This document shows, one piece after another, positions 16,178-23,145 of a DNA stretch of 35,238 bases. Position 1 is the first letter of the stretch, and every line of letters starts with the position of its first letter. The DNA comes from Deltaproteobacteria bacterium (GTDB lineage: Bacteria > Myxococcota_A > Polyangia > Haliangiales > SHYZ01): contig JACQUZ010000056.1 in assembly GCA_016210055.1 (NCBI GenBank), positions 1 to 35,238 of the forward strand. Reading direction: 5' to 3'. The notes below the pieces were generated by a model that saw nothing but the letters and a program-made list of their open reading frames with translations, had not been told where the DNA came from and ran no database searches. Both the position numbers and the translations under genes were made by a program.

Positions 16178-16810
16178 ATGTGGCACGCCATCTTGCGCGG
16201 TCTAGTGCTCGGCTTCGTGGCCGGAATTCCGGTCGGGCCGGTGAACGCCGCGGTCATCGACACCGCGGTCCGAAAATGCATGAGGCGCGCGATCGCCATC
16301 GGCCTCGGAGGCGCCTTTGCTGATTTCGTCTATAGCCAGCTCGCCGTTGCGGGACTCGCTCCTCTCCTTCAGCACCATCCCGAGCTGTCCAGTGTCCTCC
16401 TCGGCGTCGGCGGCATTGTATTGGTGGTGTTCGGCGTCCACACGGCCCGCTCGAGTCCCGCCTGTACGCCATGCGGAAGAAAGCCAATGATGTTGGGGAG
16501 GGCGCTTCTCGCGTCCTTTGGCACGGGCATCCTCATCACGCTCGCCAACCCCGCGGCGCTGGTGTCTTGGGTGCTGGTCGCGGGAACGGTGCTCGCCGAT
16601 CTTTCTCGGACGGAAGCCTTGGTAGCAGGCGCCGGGGTGTTTGTAGGGACCTCGGCATGGCTCTTGTCCGTTGCGTGGCTGTCCAGCAAGGGCCGTGGTC
16701 TCCTCGGAAGACACGTTCCATGGATGATGCGCGCGATCGGGGCAGGGCTCGTGGTGTACGGCGTTTTCCTGGTGGGAAAAGCCGGGGTCGTTTGGGCGGG
16801 CAGCCAGTAG
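16178..16810 (+). CDS. LysE/RhtB-family exporter
   Basis: A 210-residue membrane transporter of the LysE/RhtB type, which exports amino acids or related small molecules using the proton gradient. The family signature GIPVGPVNAAVI is at 16-27 and the second conserved element NPAALVSW at 124-131. About six membrane segments are visible. The loop between the third and fourth helices holds an unusual Cys pair (SPACTPCGRK, Cys96 and Cys99), which might bind a metal or form a disulfide. ATG 16178 is preferred over a TTG 36 nt upstream because it starts directly at the first helix. The substrate cannot be told. The stop codon abuts that of the convergent lipoprotein gene. It follows the EI24 gene after 57 nt and may share its transcript. 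Confidence 0.87.
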   Translation: MWHAILRGLVLGFVAGIPVGPVNAAVIDTAVRKCMRRAIAIGLGGAFADFVYSQLAVAGLAPLLQHHPELSSVLLGVGGIVLVVFGVHTARSSPACTPCGRKPMMLGRALLASFGTGILITLANPAALVSWVLVAGTVLADLSRTEALVAGAGVFVGTSAWLLSVAWLSSKGRGLLGRHVPWMMRAIGAGLVVYGVFLVGKAGVVWAGSQ

Positions 16811-18004
16811 TTAGTTCGAATCGACTGCGGCCGCGTCGGGTGGCGCGTCAGTCGCTGCCGAGTCCGTCACTGCCGCGTCGGTGCTCATCGAGTCTACGGG
16901 CGTGGCGTCGACGGGCGTGGGGAGCGGTGTGAGGGTCACGGTCAAGCCAAGCTTGCGGGGCGTCTTGGCGGGATGGGCGAGCATGGACTCGCTGGTCATG
17001 TCCACGAACAGGTAGTACTTGCCTGGTCCGAGAGCCGGAACCGTCAGTCGGGAGCGATTGTCGGAGCCTGGAGCCACGTCATCGTTGCAGGAGATCTCCT
17101 GGCCATTGCAAGCCCCCTTTCGCAGGTAGACGTGGGTGTCGTAGGTGGTCTCGGGAGATTCGGTGGACGCCACGAGCTCCGACGAGACGGGCACGTTGAA
17201 CACGTAGACCTTCTCCGGGTAGTCATGGTCGCGCTGAGCCGGTGCCCCGCATGCCCCCTTGAAGAAGCCCTCTTCGACTGCCAGCACGGTGGCCGTCACG
17301 GAGGCGCTTCCATCGGAGAGGTCCGCATCAAGGGACTCAGCGTCGGCGCACTCGGTTTCCGACGTCACTGCGGCACACTTGCCCATCACGCAACGGAAGC
17401 CCCGGAGGCAGCGGGATGCAATCCCCGCGGGATCGCATTCCTTCCCCATCCCCACGATCTTTCGCTCGCGAACCGTAATGCCAAAGGCACCGGAGCGATT
17501 GCCATTGCTTTCGCTCGTTCCGTCGACCACCACAAAGACCTTGCCGCTCGCCGAGAGCACCTCGAGCCGCTCTCCCCACCACTCGTTCACGCACGCGATC
17601 TCGCTCGACTCATCGTCGCAGCTCGTGCGTGCCGACAGGACCGCGTCGAAGGGCGCGGCCGACTCCGGGTACACCACGTCGGCCAGAAGGTCCACCGGCG
17701 TGCTCGGCGCCTCAACCATGTAGTACATCTCGGGTGCGTCTGCCGCGCCTTCCGCGCACGACGCCGACGTGAGCTTCTTGCCAAGGGTCGTGTTGCCGGC
17801 CACGACCGATGTGTTTCCAGAAAGGTCGATGGCGACTTCGCACGACGATCCCTCGGGGGGAGGGGCGTCAGGAGGTCGGGCGTCGGCAGGGCCCGAATCA
17901 AAGGTCACAATGGGGATCGGCGCATCAGGAGGGGGGAGCGTGTCGTCCTCGCAGCCCCAGGCCGCGAGGACGAGCAAGAACGATGCGCACAGGCCAGGCT
18001 TCAT
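16811..18004 (-). CDS. Lipoprotein with two predicted beta-sandwich domains
   Basis: A 397-residue predicted lipoprotein (signal ending LAAWGC, Cys18) with an Asp/Pro linker (about 21-52). The mature protein has two similar beta-rich modules. The first (about 55-180) contains DLLADVVYPESAAPFDAVLSAR and a Cys pair before VNEWWGERLEV; the second (about 225-365) contains a YDTHVYLRKGACNGQEISCNDD loop and LGPGKYYLFVDM. These strings resemble the pre-peptidase C-terminal (PPC)-like beta-sandwich often repeated in myxobacterial surface proteins. Between them is a Cys-rich stretch (CDPAGIASRCLRGFRCVMGKC) of the kind seen in myxobacterial Cys-rich scaffold proteins. The C-terminus is another Asp/Ala/Thr-rich linker-like tail without an anchor. 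Function unknown. Its stop touches that of the LysE gene; upstream 173 nt separate it from the divergent regulator gene and hold no gene. Confidence 0.75.
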   Translation of the reverse strand: MKPGLCASFLLVLAAWGCEDDTLPPPDAPIPIVTFDSGPADARPPDAPPPEGSSCEVAIDLSGNTSVVAGNTTLGKKLTSASCAEGAADAPEMYYMVEAPSTPVDLLADVVYPESAAPFDAVLSARTSCDDESSEIACVNEWWGERLEVLSASGKVFVVVDGTSESNGNRSGAFGITVRERKIVGMGKECDPAGIASRCLRGFRCVMGKCAAVTSETECADAESLDADLSDGSASVTATVLAVEEGFFKGACGAPAQRDHDYPEKVYVFNVPVSSELVASTESPETTYDTHVYLRKGACNGQEISCNDDVAPGSDNRSRLTVPALGPGKYYLFVDMTSESMLAHPAKTPRKLGLTVTLTPLPTPVDATPVDSMSTDAAVTDSAATDAPPDAAAVDSN

Positions 18005-18177
18005 AGCTTTAGGCTACGCGGATGTCACTTGGCGAGTCAAACAGAGGGGGTACCAACCCCACTTGATTGCCGCGCGCTACCCCCGCAGTCTGACTGCCAA
18101 GTGGTGGAACATTGCTTGCGGCCGCTCTAAGGCGTGACGGCCGGTCGCCGATATGACATGGTAGGTAAGGCCGAGAC

Positions 18178-19746
18178 ATGGCGACCAGGGCGGAGAAGCT
18201 CCTTTCCAAGGGGCAAGCACTCGAACGGAAGGGGAAGCGGGACAAGGCGCTAGAGCTATATCGGGACGCTTGCGACAAGGAGCCGTACGATCCGGAGCTC
18301 TGGACGGCGCGTGCAGCCGTAGCCCATGCCTTGGGGAATGCGCCCGAAGCTACGAGCTCCCTATTTCGAGCCGCGGACATCTACGCCCGGGCCGCCATGC
18401 CAAGCGAGGCCCTCACGTTGGCCCGTCGCGTCCTGGAAATCGACAAGAACCACGGCGGTGCGCGTCGATTTCTGAGCATGCTGCAGGCTCGCTACGGGGT
18501 TGGAGAGGATGAGCCCCAGCGCCACCCGCCGGCGGAAAAACGCCAGGTCGAAGAGAGCATCCCGGTAGCCCCAGCACCGGAAGCAGCGGCACCCACGCAC
18601 GCCCTTGCCGTGGGCTCCACCCCTCCAGAAGATGCGGCGGCTGTGCCTTCGGCGCGTGTTGCTCCGGAGCCTGCCCCTGAACCTGCCGTGGAGACCGCGG
18701 CGCCGACTCCGGAGGCACCCCCCCCGAGTCCGGAACTGCCGCCCCAAGCCGCGACCCTATCGCCGCCTCTGGCTTTTTCGATCGACGAAATCTCCCTGGC
18801 AGAGCGCCTTCCGACTGCCCCGGCAGGTCAGGAAACACAGCAAGAGACCGAGTTCCCACTCGACGACGAGCCTGTCATCGACATCGTCAAGGCGATCGCT
18901 TCAACGGTCAGCTCGAGCCCGCTCTTGAGCGAGCTCGACACGGATCTGGTTCGCGTGCTCATCGACTGCGGACGCTTGGTCCATCGCAGCACAGGTCACG
19001 TTGTCTTTACCCAGGGGGAGCTGGGAACCAGCCTGTTTCTCGTCCTCCGTGGCGAGGTCTCGGTCGTTCGCGAGGGGCTCGCATCTGGAGAACAAGAGCT
19101 TGCGCGCCTGCGCCCTGGGGCCTTTTTCGGTGAGATGGCCGTGCTCACGAACGCGCCGCGCAGCGCCACGGTACGCGCCCGCAAGGACACCACGCTGCTG
19201 GAGATCTCGCGCCAGGACGTGCGCTCGCTCATTGACAGCGATGGGCGCGTCCTCAAGCTCCTCATGCGTTTTTTTCGCGCCCGACTCGTGGGGACGCTCC
19301 TTCAGACATCTTCCATGTTCCAGCTCTTCACTCGGGAGCAGCGCAGGGATCTGGTGCGCAAGTTCCGCCTGCGCGAAATACCCGAGGCACGGGCTGTTGT
19401 GCAAGAGGGGTCTCCGTCAGAGGGGTTGTTCATGGTCCTCTCGGGTCAGCTGGAGGTGGTGCGCCTCCAAGAAGGGCAGGAGGCGCTCTTGGGCTCGCTG
19501 TGCACCGGGGACGTGTTCGGGGAGATGTCCCTTCTTCAGTCGACGCCGGCGATGGCGACGGTCCGCGCGCGGGGCCGCTCTTGGATCCTCGTGCTTCCGC
19601 GCGAGGACTTCTTTCGCCTCATCGAGGAGCATCCCGACGTCCGTGCATATCTCGCGGAGCTCGCGTCAGAACGGCAGAGCAGGAACCAAGCAACCTTGCT
19701 TTCCGAGGCTGGGCGGTGGGTAGAAAAGAGACTCGAACCCGTCTAG
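18178..19746 (+). CDS. TPR protein with two cyclic-nucleotide-binding domains
   Basis: A 522-residue, probably cytoplasmic, signalling protein. Residues 1-105 form about three TPR-like helix pairs (DKALELYRDACDKEPYDPE). Residues 110-230 are a Pro/Ala/Glu-rich linker. Two CRP/PKA-type cyclic-nucleotide-binding domains follow (about 245-360 and 375-500). The first phosphate-binding cassette, FFGEMAVLTNAPRSATV, has the key Glu319 and Arg328; in the second, VFGEMSLLQSTPAMATV, the Glu is kept but the Arg is Ala458, so only the first domain looks fit to bind cAMP or cGMP. There is no DNA-binding domain and no enzyme domain, so it likely acts as a nucleotide-responsive scaffold. Similar TPR-cNMP proteins are common in myxobacteria; their partners are mostly unknown. 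It ends 24 nt from the convergent outer-membrane protein gene. Confidence 0.88.
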   Translation: MATRAEKLLSKGQALERKGKRDKALELYRDACDKEPYDPELWTARAAVAHALGNAPEATSSLFRAADIYARAAMPSEALTLARRVLEIDKNHGGARRFLSMLQARYGVGEDEPQRHPPAEKRQVEESIPVAPAPEAAAPTHALAVGSTPPEDAAAVPSARVAPEPAPEPAVETAAPTPEAPPPSPELPPQAATLSPPLAFSIDEISLAERLPTAPAGQETQQETEFPLDDEPVIDIVKAIASTVSSSPLLSELDTDLVRVLIDCGRLVHRSTGHVVFTQGELGTSLFLVLRGEVSVVREGLASGEQELARLRPGAFFGEMAVLTNAPRSATVRARKDTTLLEISRQDVRSLIDSDGRVLKLLMRFFRARLVGTLLQTSSMFQLFTREQRRDLVRKFRLREIPEARAVVQEGSPSEGLFMVLSGQLEVVRLQEGQEALLGSLCTGDVFGEMSLLQSTPAMATVRARGRSWILVLPREDFFRLIEEHPDVRAYLAELASERQSRNQATLLSEAGRWVEKRLEPV

Positions 19747-19770
19747 GCGCGCATTCGGCATGTGGCTTGG

Positions 19771-20382
19771 CTAGAAGTAGTAGGTCAGGCCCAAGTTTCC
19801 TTGGGCCCCTGAGGAATCCTTGGGAACCGGTCCCGACGCGAGACCCGCATAGCGAGCCCCATCCATCGCGGTGTCTGACCTGGTGAGACCGACCCCTCTG
19901 AGCTCTGCGTTCACGCCCCACCGCCCGAAATGCCATTCGGCGCCGACGCCGAGGTGCACGTGGTCCTCTTGGAAGGATTCCGTAGCGAGCGTGCCGTCCG
20001 CCTTCTTGTACGTCACTTCGTCTTGCGTCCCTCCGAGGCCAAAGAGCAGGTAGAGATCAAGGGGGCCGTAGGGGGTCACGTGATACGCCGCGGATACGGT
20101 GACAGGGAGCGACTCGCGGGTGAACGATTCATTCTTGGCCTCGCCGTGAAGACCTTCGATCGACAATTCGAAGCTCCACCTGGGAAGCCATCGGTACCGC
20201 ACGTGAAACCCGCCTCCCTGGAGCTGCATCGTGGTGTCCGGAGAGCCTTCGGGCGCAACTTGCAATCCCGACGTTCGGACCCCCAGGCCAAAGCTCCCCG
20301 GCTGCTGCAGCCTGTCCGCCCGGGCGGATCCGCTACTTAGGCAAATGCTTGTCAAGATCCCGGTCATGATGAACGCGCGCAT
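19771..20382 (-). CDS. Outer-membrane beta-barrel protein
   Basis: A 203-residue predicted outer-membrane protein. A signal peptide (residues 1-22, cleavage after SARA) is followed by alternating amphipathic strands such as GGFHVRYRWLPRWSFELSIEGL, LDLYLLFGLGGT and VHLGVGAEWHFGRWGVNAELRGVGL, ending in the aromatic C-terminal signature TYYF used by the outer-membrane assembly machinery. The size fits an eight-stranded barrel of the OmpA/OmpW-like porin-fold group. No peptidoglycan-binding domain is present. Function is not clear. GGAGGG lies just before the ATG at 20382. The gap between this gene and the divergent epimerase (220 nt) holds no gene; a promoter is seen only for the epimerase. Confidence 0.83.
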   Translation of the reverse strand: MRAFIMTGILTSICLSSGSARADRLQQPGSFGLGVRTSGLQVAPEGSPDTTMQLQGGGFHVRYRWLPRWSFELSIEGLHGEAKNESFTRESLPVTVSAAYHVTPYGPLDLYLLFGLGGTQDEVTYKKADGTLATESFQEDHVHLGVGAEWHFGRWGVNAELRGVGLTRSDTAMDGARYAGLASGPVPKDSSGAQGNLGLTYYF

Positions 20383-20567
20383 TGTCCCTCCACTTTCAGA
20401 CCCCCTTGTGGGGCGCGGCCTTTCCAGCGGTCCTTATCAAGGTTCGTGCCAGTGCACCCGTCGTGCAAGCGTTCGGGAACATTAGGAGGGGACGGGTCGC
20501 CTGGGTGCCCATGCCTCCTTCGAGCACCAGGATCGTGACAATTGGTTCACATCTCCCCTCCGCGTGC

Positions 20568-20594
20568 TTGCCGTCCGGCCTCGTGCCGTATAAA
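20568..20594 (+). promoter_or_regulatory. Predicted promoter, leaderless, for the epimerase gene
   Basis: TTGCCG (20568-20573) and TATAAA (20589-20594) are 15 bases apart, a short spacer, with good -35 and -10 matches. The ATG at 20603 is only 8 bases after the -10 box, and there is no Shine-Dalgarno sequence, so the mRNA should begin at the start codon. The geometry is the same as for the gene at 8390. Confidence 0.45.
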
Positions 20595-20602
20595 AACCTC
20601 TC

Positions 20603-21550
20603 ATGGCCACCTACTTGGTTACGGGCGGTTGTGGGTTTATAGGGTCGAATCTCGTCCGCGCGCTCGTGGAGAGAGGAGAGAAGGTTCGGGTCCTCGACAA
20701 CTTGTCGACCGGACGCATTGAAAACCTGGCGGGTCTTGAGGCGAATGTACAGCTCATCCGGGGAGATATCACCGACGCGGCAACCGTGGCGGAAGCGGTG
20801 GCCGGATGCGACTACGTTCTGCATCAAGCGGCACTCCCGTCGGTGCCTCGTTCCATCGAAGCACCTCTCGAGTCTGACCGCATCAATGTCCACGGCACCC
20901 TTGTGGTGCTGGAGGCTGCGCGAAAGGCCAAGGTCAAGCGGGTCGTCTACGCGGCATCGTCCTCGGCATACGGTGAAACACCAACCCTGCCCAAGGTCGA
21001 AACCATGACGCCGTCACCACTTTCGCCTTATGGCGTCTCGAAGCTGGCGGCCGAGCACTACATGAGCGTGTATACCTACTGCTATGGCCTCGAGACCGTG
21101 TCCCTGCGCTATTTCAACGTCTTTGGTCCCAGGCAGGACCCCAATTCACATTATGCGGCTGTGATACCGCGCTTCGTGACCGCCGCGCTAAGCGGGCGTT
21201 CCCCAACGATTTTTGGTGACGGCCTGCAGTCCCGTGACTTCTGCTTCATCGACAACGCGGTCGAAGCGAACCTGCTCGCCTGCACCGCCCCCGGTGCTTC
21301 CGGCCGCGTGTTCAACGTGGCGTGCGGCGTGCGGACCACTCTCCTCGAGGTGATCGGCACCTTGTCAGAGGTTGTCGGGAGGAAAATCCTCGCCGTCCAT
21401 GAGGCAGAGCGGGCGGGTGACATCAAGCATTCACTGGCCGACATCACTTTGGCCCGTCAGGTCTTGGGCTACACGGCGGGGGTTGGGATCGCTGAGGGGC
21501 TTGCCCGCACCGTTGAATGGTACCGGCAAGACGTCGGCAAGGTGGCATAG
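20603..21550 (+). CDS. NAD-dependent UDP-sugar 4-epimerase (extended SDR)
   Basis: A 315-residue cytoplasmic nucleotide-sugar enzyme of the extended short-chain dehydrogenase group. It binds NAD with GGCGFIG (8-14), carries the catalytic Ser in AASSSAYGE (118-125) and the YxxxK pair in SPYGVSKLAAEHY (Tyr143, Lys147), and has RYFNVFGPRQDPNSHYAAVIPRF and SRDFCFIDNAVEAN typical of UDP-GlcNAc/UDP-Glc 4-epimerases of the WbpP/Gne type. It would supply UDP-GalNAc, UDP-Gal or the uronic acid forms for lipopolysaccharide, capsule or exopolysaccharide; which sugar it uses is not decidable here. No glycosyltransferase is adjacent. It ends 11 nt before the yicC start, so it may be co-transcribed with the core yicC-gmk-rel genes. 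Confidence 0.88.
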   Translation: MATYLVTGGCGFIGSNLVRALVERGEKVRVLDNLSTGRIENLAGLEANVQLIRGDITDAATVAEAVAGCDYVLHQAALPSVPRSIEAPLESDRINVHGTLVVLEAARKAKVKRVVYAASSSAYGETPTLPKVETMTPSPLSPYGVSKLAAEHYMSVYTYCYGLETVSLRYFNVFGPRQDPNSHYAAVIPRFVTAALSGRSPTIFGDGLQSRDFCFIDNAVEANLLACTAPGASGRVFNVACGVRTTLLEVIGTLSEVVGRKILAVHEAERAGDIKHSLADITLARQVLGYTAGVGIAEGLARTVEWYRQDVGKVA

Positions 21551-21561
21551 GGCGTGGGCCG

Positions 21562-22440
21562 ATGCGGAGCATGACGGGACACGGCCGAGGGCGCTCCCAG
21601 CGTGGAGACCGCGCGGCCATTGTGGAGATACGGGCGGTGAACCACCGGTTCTTGGACCTTAAGTTTCGCGGGCAGTCCCTCGATCCCATCCTCGAGGATC
21701 GGGTGCAGCAGGCCATTCGAGGACGCGCCGACCGTGGGGCGTTCACGGTCATGGTCAGGAAGGAAGGGGGAGGGGAAGGGGCGGGCGCCCGTGTCGACGC
21801 TTCCGCAGCCCGCGGGATGCTCGCGGCGATTGAGGATCTCGGGCGTATCCTTGGGCGCGACGGTGAGGTGTCCTTAGAGTTCTTGGCATCCCAGCCAGGG
21901 ATCATCGTTTCCGGGGAGGAAACCGTCGACGTCGACTTCGAATGGGCGCTATACGCACCGGCCGTCGAGGACGCGCTCCTCGAGCTCACCTCGATGCGAA
22001 AGCGAGAGGGCGCGGCGCTGGCACAGGATATTTCGGACCGTCTCGCAAGGCTCGAGTCCCTGGCCGTAGAGATCTCCCATCTCGCAGCGGTCGCTCCCGA
22101 GGAATGGCGGCGCAGGCTTACCGAGCGGGTGCAGAAGCTCCTTTCTGGAACACAGGTGCCGGTGGACGAATCCAGGCTCGCGAACGAGATTGCGCTCCTG
22201 GCGGATCGCCTGGACGTCACCGAGGAGGTGGTTCGCCTTCGGAGCCATGTCTCGCAGGCGCGATCCCTCCTGCCATCAGATGCCCCCGTCGGACGGCGCC
22301 TGGACTTCCTCGTGCAGGAGCTCGGTCGGGAGATAAACACGATTGGCTCCAAGGCGCAGTCAGCCGAAATCACGCGACGGGTGGTGGATGCCAAGGCCGA
22401 GCTCGAAAAGATCCGGGAGCAGGTACAAAATGTGGAATAG
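21562..22440 (+). CDS. yicC: YicC/YloC-family endoribonuclease
   Basis: A 292-residue protein of the YicC family, a conserved hydrolytic endoribonuclease that shapes RNA turnover. The N-terminal signature MRSMTGHGRG and VEIRAVNHRFLDLKFR (about 27-42), plus the C-terminal block GRRLDFLVQELGREINTIGSK followed by AKAELEKIREQVQNVE, are nearly invariant in the family. ATG 21562 is chosen because it begins exactly at the family start; 15 codons of open frame upstream have no family character. It lies 33 nt ahead of gmk, the usual neighbour of yicC in many bacteria. Confidence 0.94.
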   Translation: MRSMTGHGRGRSQRGDRAAIVEIRAVNHRFLDLKFRGQSLDPILEDRVQQAIRGRADRGAFTVMVRKEGGGEGAGARVDASAARGMLAAIEDLGRILGRDGEVSLEFLASQPGIIVSGEETVDVDFEWALYAPAVEDALLELTSMRKREGAALAQDISDRLARLESLAVEISHLAAVAPEEWRRRLTERVQKLLSGTQVPVDESRLANEIALLADRLDVTEEVVRLRSHVSQARSLLPSDAPVGRRLDFLVQELGREINTIGSKAQSAEITRRVVDAKAELEKIREQVQNVE

Positions 22441-22473
22441 CATCTTGCCCGTGGCCGGCCGCAGGTCGCAGTC

Positions 22474-23091
22474 ATGAGGCGGGGACTGCTCGTCGTGGTG
22501 TCTTCCCCATCGGGGGCTGGGAAGACCACGCTTTGTCGCAGGCTTCTCCAGGAATTCCCCGACCTCAAGTTCTCGGTGTCCTACACCACGCGCCCGCCGC
22601 GTACCGGCGAGCGAAATGGTGTGGACTACTGGTTTGTTGACGCCCAGTCCTTCCAGCGCATGGTCGAGGCAGGCGAGTTCGCCGAATGGGCCGAGGTCCA
22701 CGGGAACCGGTACGGGACCGCCCGCGCTGCGGTCGAGGATGCCCTCGTGCGCGGTCACGACGTCCTCTTCGACATCGACTGGCAAGGGGGGGAGAAGCTC
22801 AAGGCCCAGTTCGCAGGTGACGCCGTGATGGTCTGGGTCTTGCCCCCGTCGCTCCAAGTGCTCGAGGAGCGATTGCGCCGCCGCGCGACCGACGCGCCAG
22901 ACGTGATCGGGAGGCGCTTGGCCATGGCCAAGGAAGAGCTTCTTCACTACACGAGCTACGACTACCTCATCGTGAACGATGCGATCGAGAACGCCTACGA
23001 CCACCTGCGATCCATCTACGTCGCGGTCCACTGGGAGCTCCGGCGGGCGCGTTTTCTCGCCGCCAAGCTCCTCGAAACCGGCAATACGTGA
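22474..23091 (+). CDS. gmk: Guanylate kinase
   Basis: A 205-residue cytoplasmic kinase that phosphorylates GMP or dGMP to GDP/dGDP with ATP. The P-loop is SSPSGAGKTT (10-19). The GMP-binding part has SVSYTTRPPRTGERNGVDYWFV (about 34-55) and EWAEVHGNRYGT, and the lid region has RLRRRATDAPDVIGRRL; YDYLIVNDAIENAYDHL closes the fold. All are standard for Gmk, and the length is normal. It sits between yicC and the (p)ppGpp synthetase gene rel, the conserved gmk-rel order, but rpoZ, often between them, is absent: only 54 nt separate the two genes. Gmk is itself inhibited by (p)ppGpp in several bacteria, so the pairing makes physiological sense. Confidence 0.96.
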   Translation: MRRGLLVVVSSPSGAGKTTLCRRLLQEFPDLKFSVSYTTRPPRTGERNGVDYWFVDAQSFQRMVEAGEFAEWAEVHGNRYGTARAAVEDALVRGHDVLFDIDWQGGEKLKAQFAGDAVMVWVLPPSLQVLEERLRRRATDAPDVIGRRLAMAKEELLHYTSYDYLIVNDAIENAYDHLRSIYVAVHWELRRARFLAAKLLETGNT

Positions 23092-23145
23092 CGGGCGAGC
23101 CGCGGCGCGTTACACTTCCACACGCACGCGCGGGTGGACCCATTG

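Noticed and set aside
16178..16200. TGGCAC followed by CTTGC, resembling a sigma-54 promoter
   Set aside because: The spacing between the GG and GC elements is one base too long and it lies inside the LysE coding sequence with no gene start downstream.
16812..16832. AGTTCGAATCGACT, resembling the T-loop of a tRNA
   Set aside because: It is the C-terminal coding end of the minus-strand lipoprotein and no acceptor, D-arm or anticodon stem can be drawn around it.
16973..18130. Long plus-strand open frame (385 codons) opposite the lipoprotein
   Set aside because: Antisense shadow; the minus-strand frame has a clear lipoprotein signal and domain structure.
20534..20549. GTGA-N8-TCAC, resembling a CRP site, upstream of the epimerase
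   Set aside because: The half-sites are separated by eight bases instead of six and the centre is not symmetric; a nearby cNMP-binding protein lacks a DNA-binding domain.
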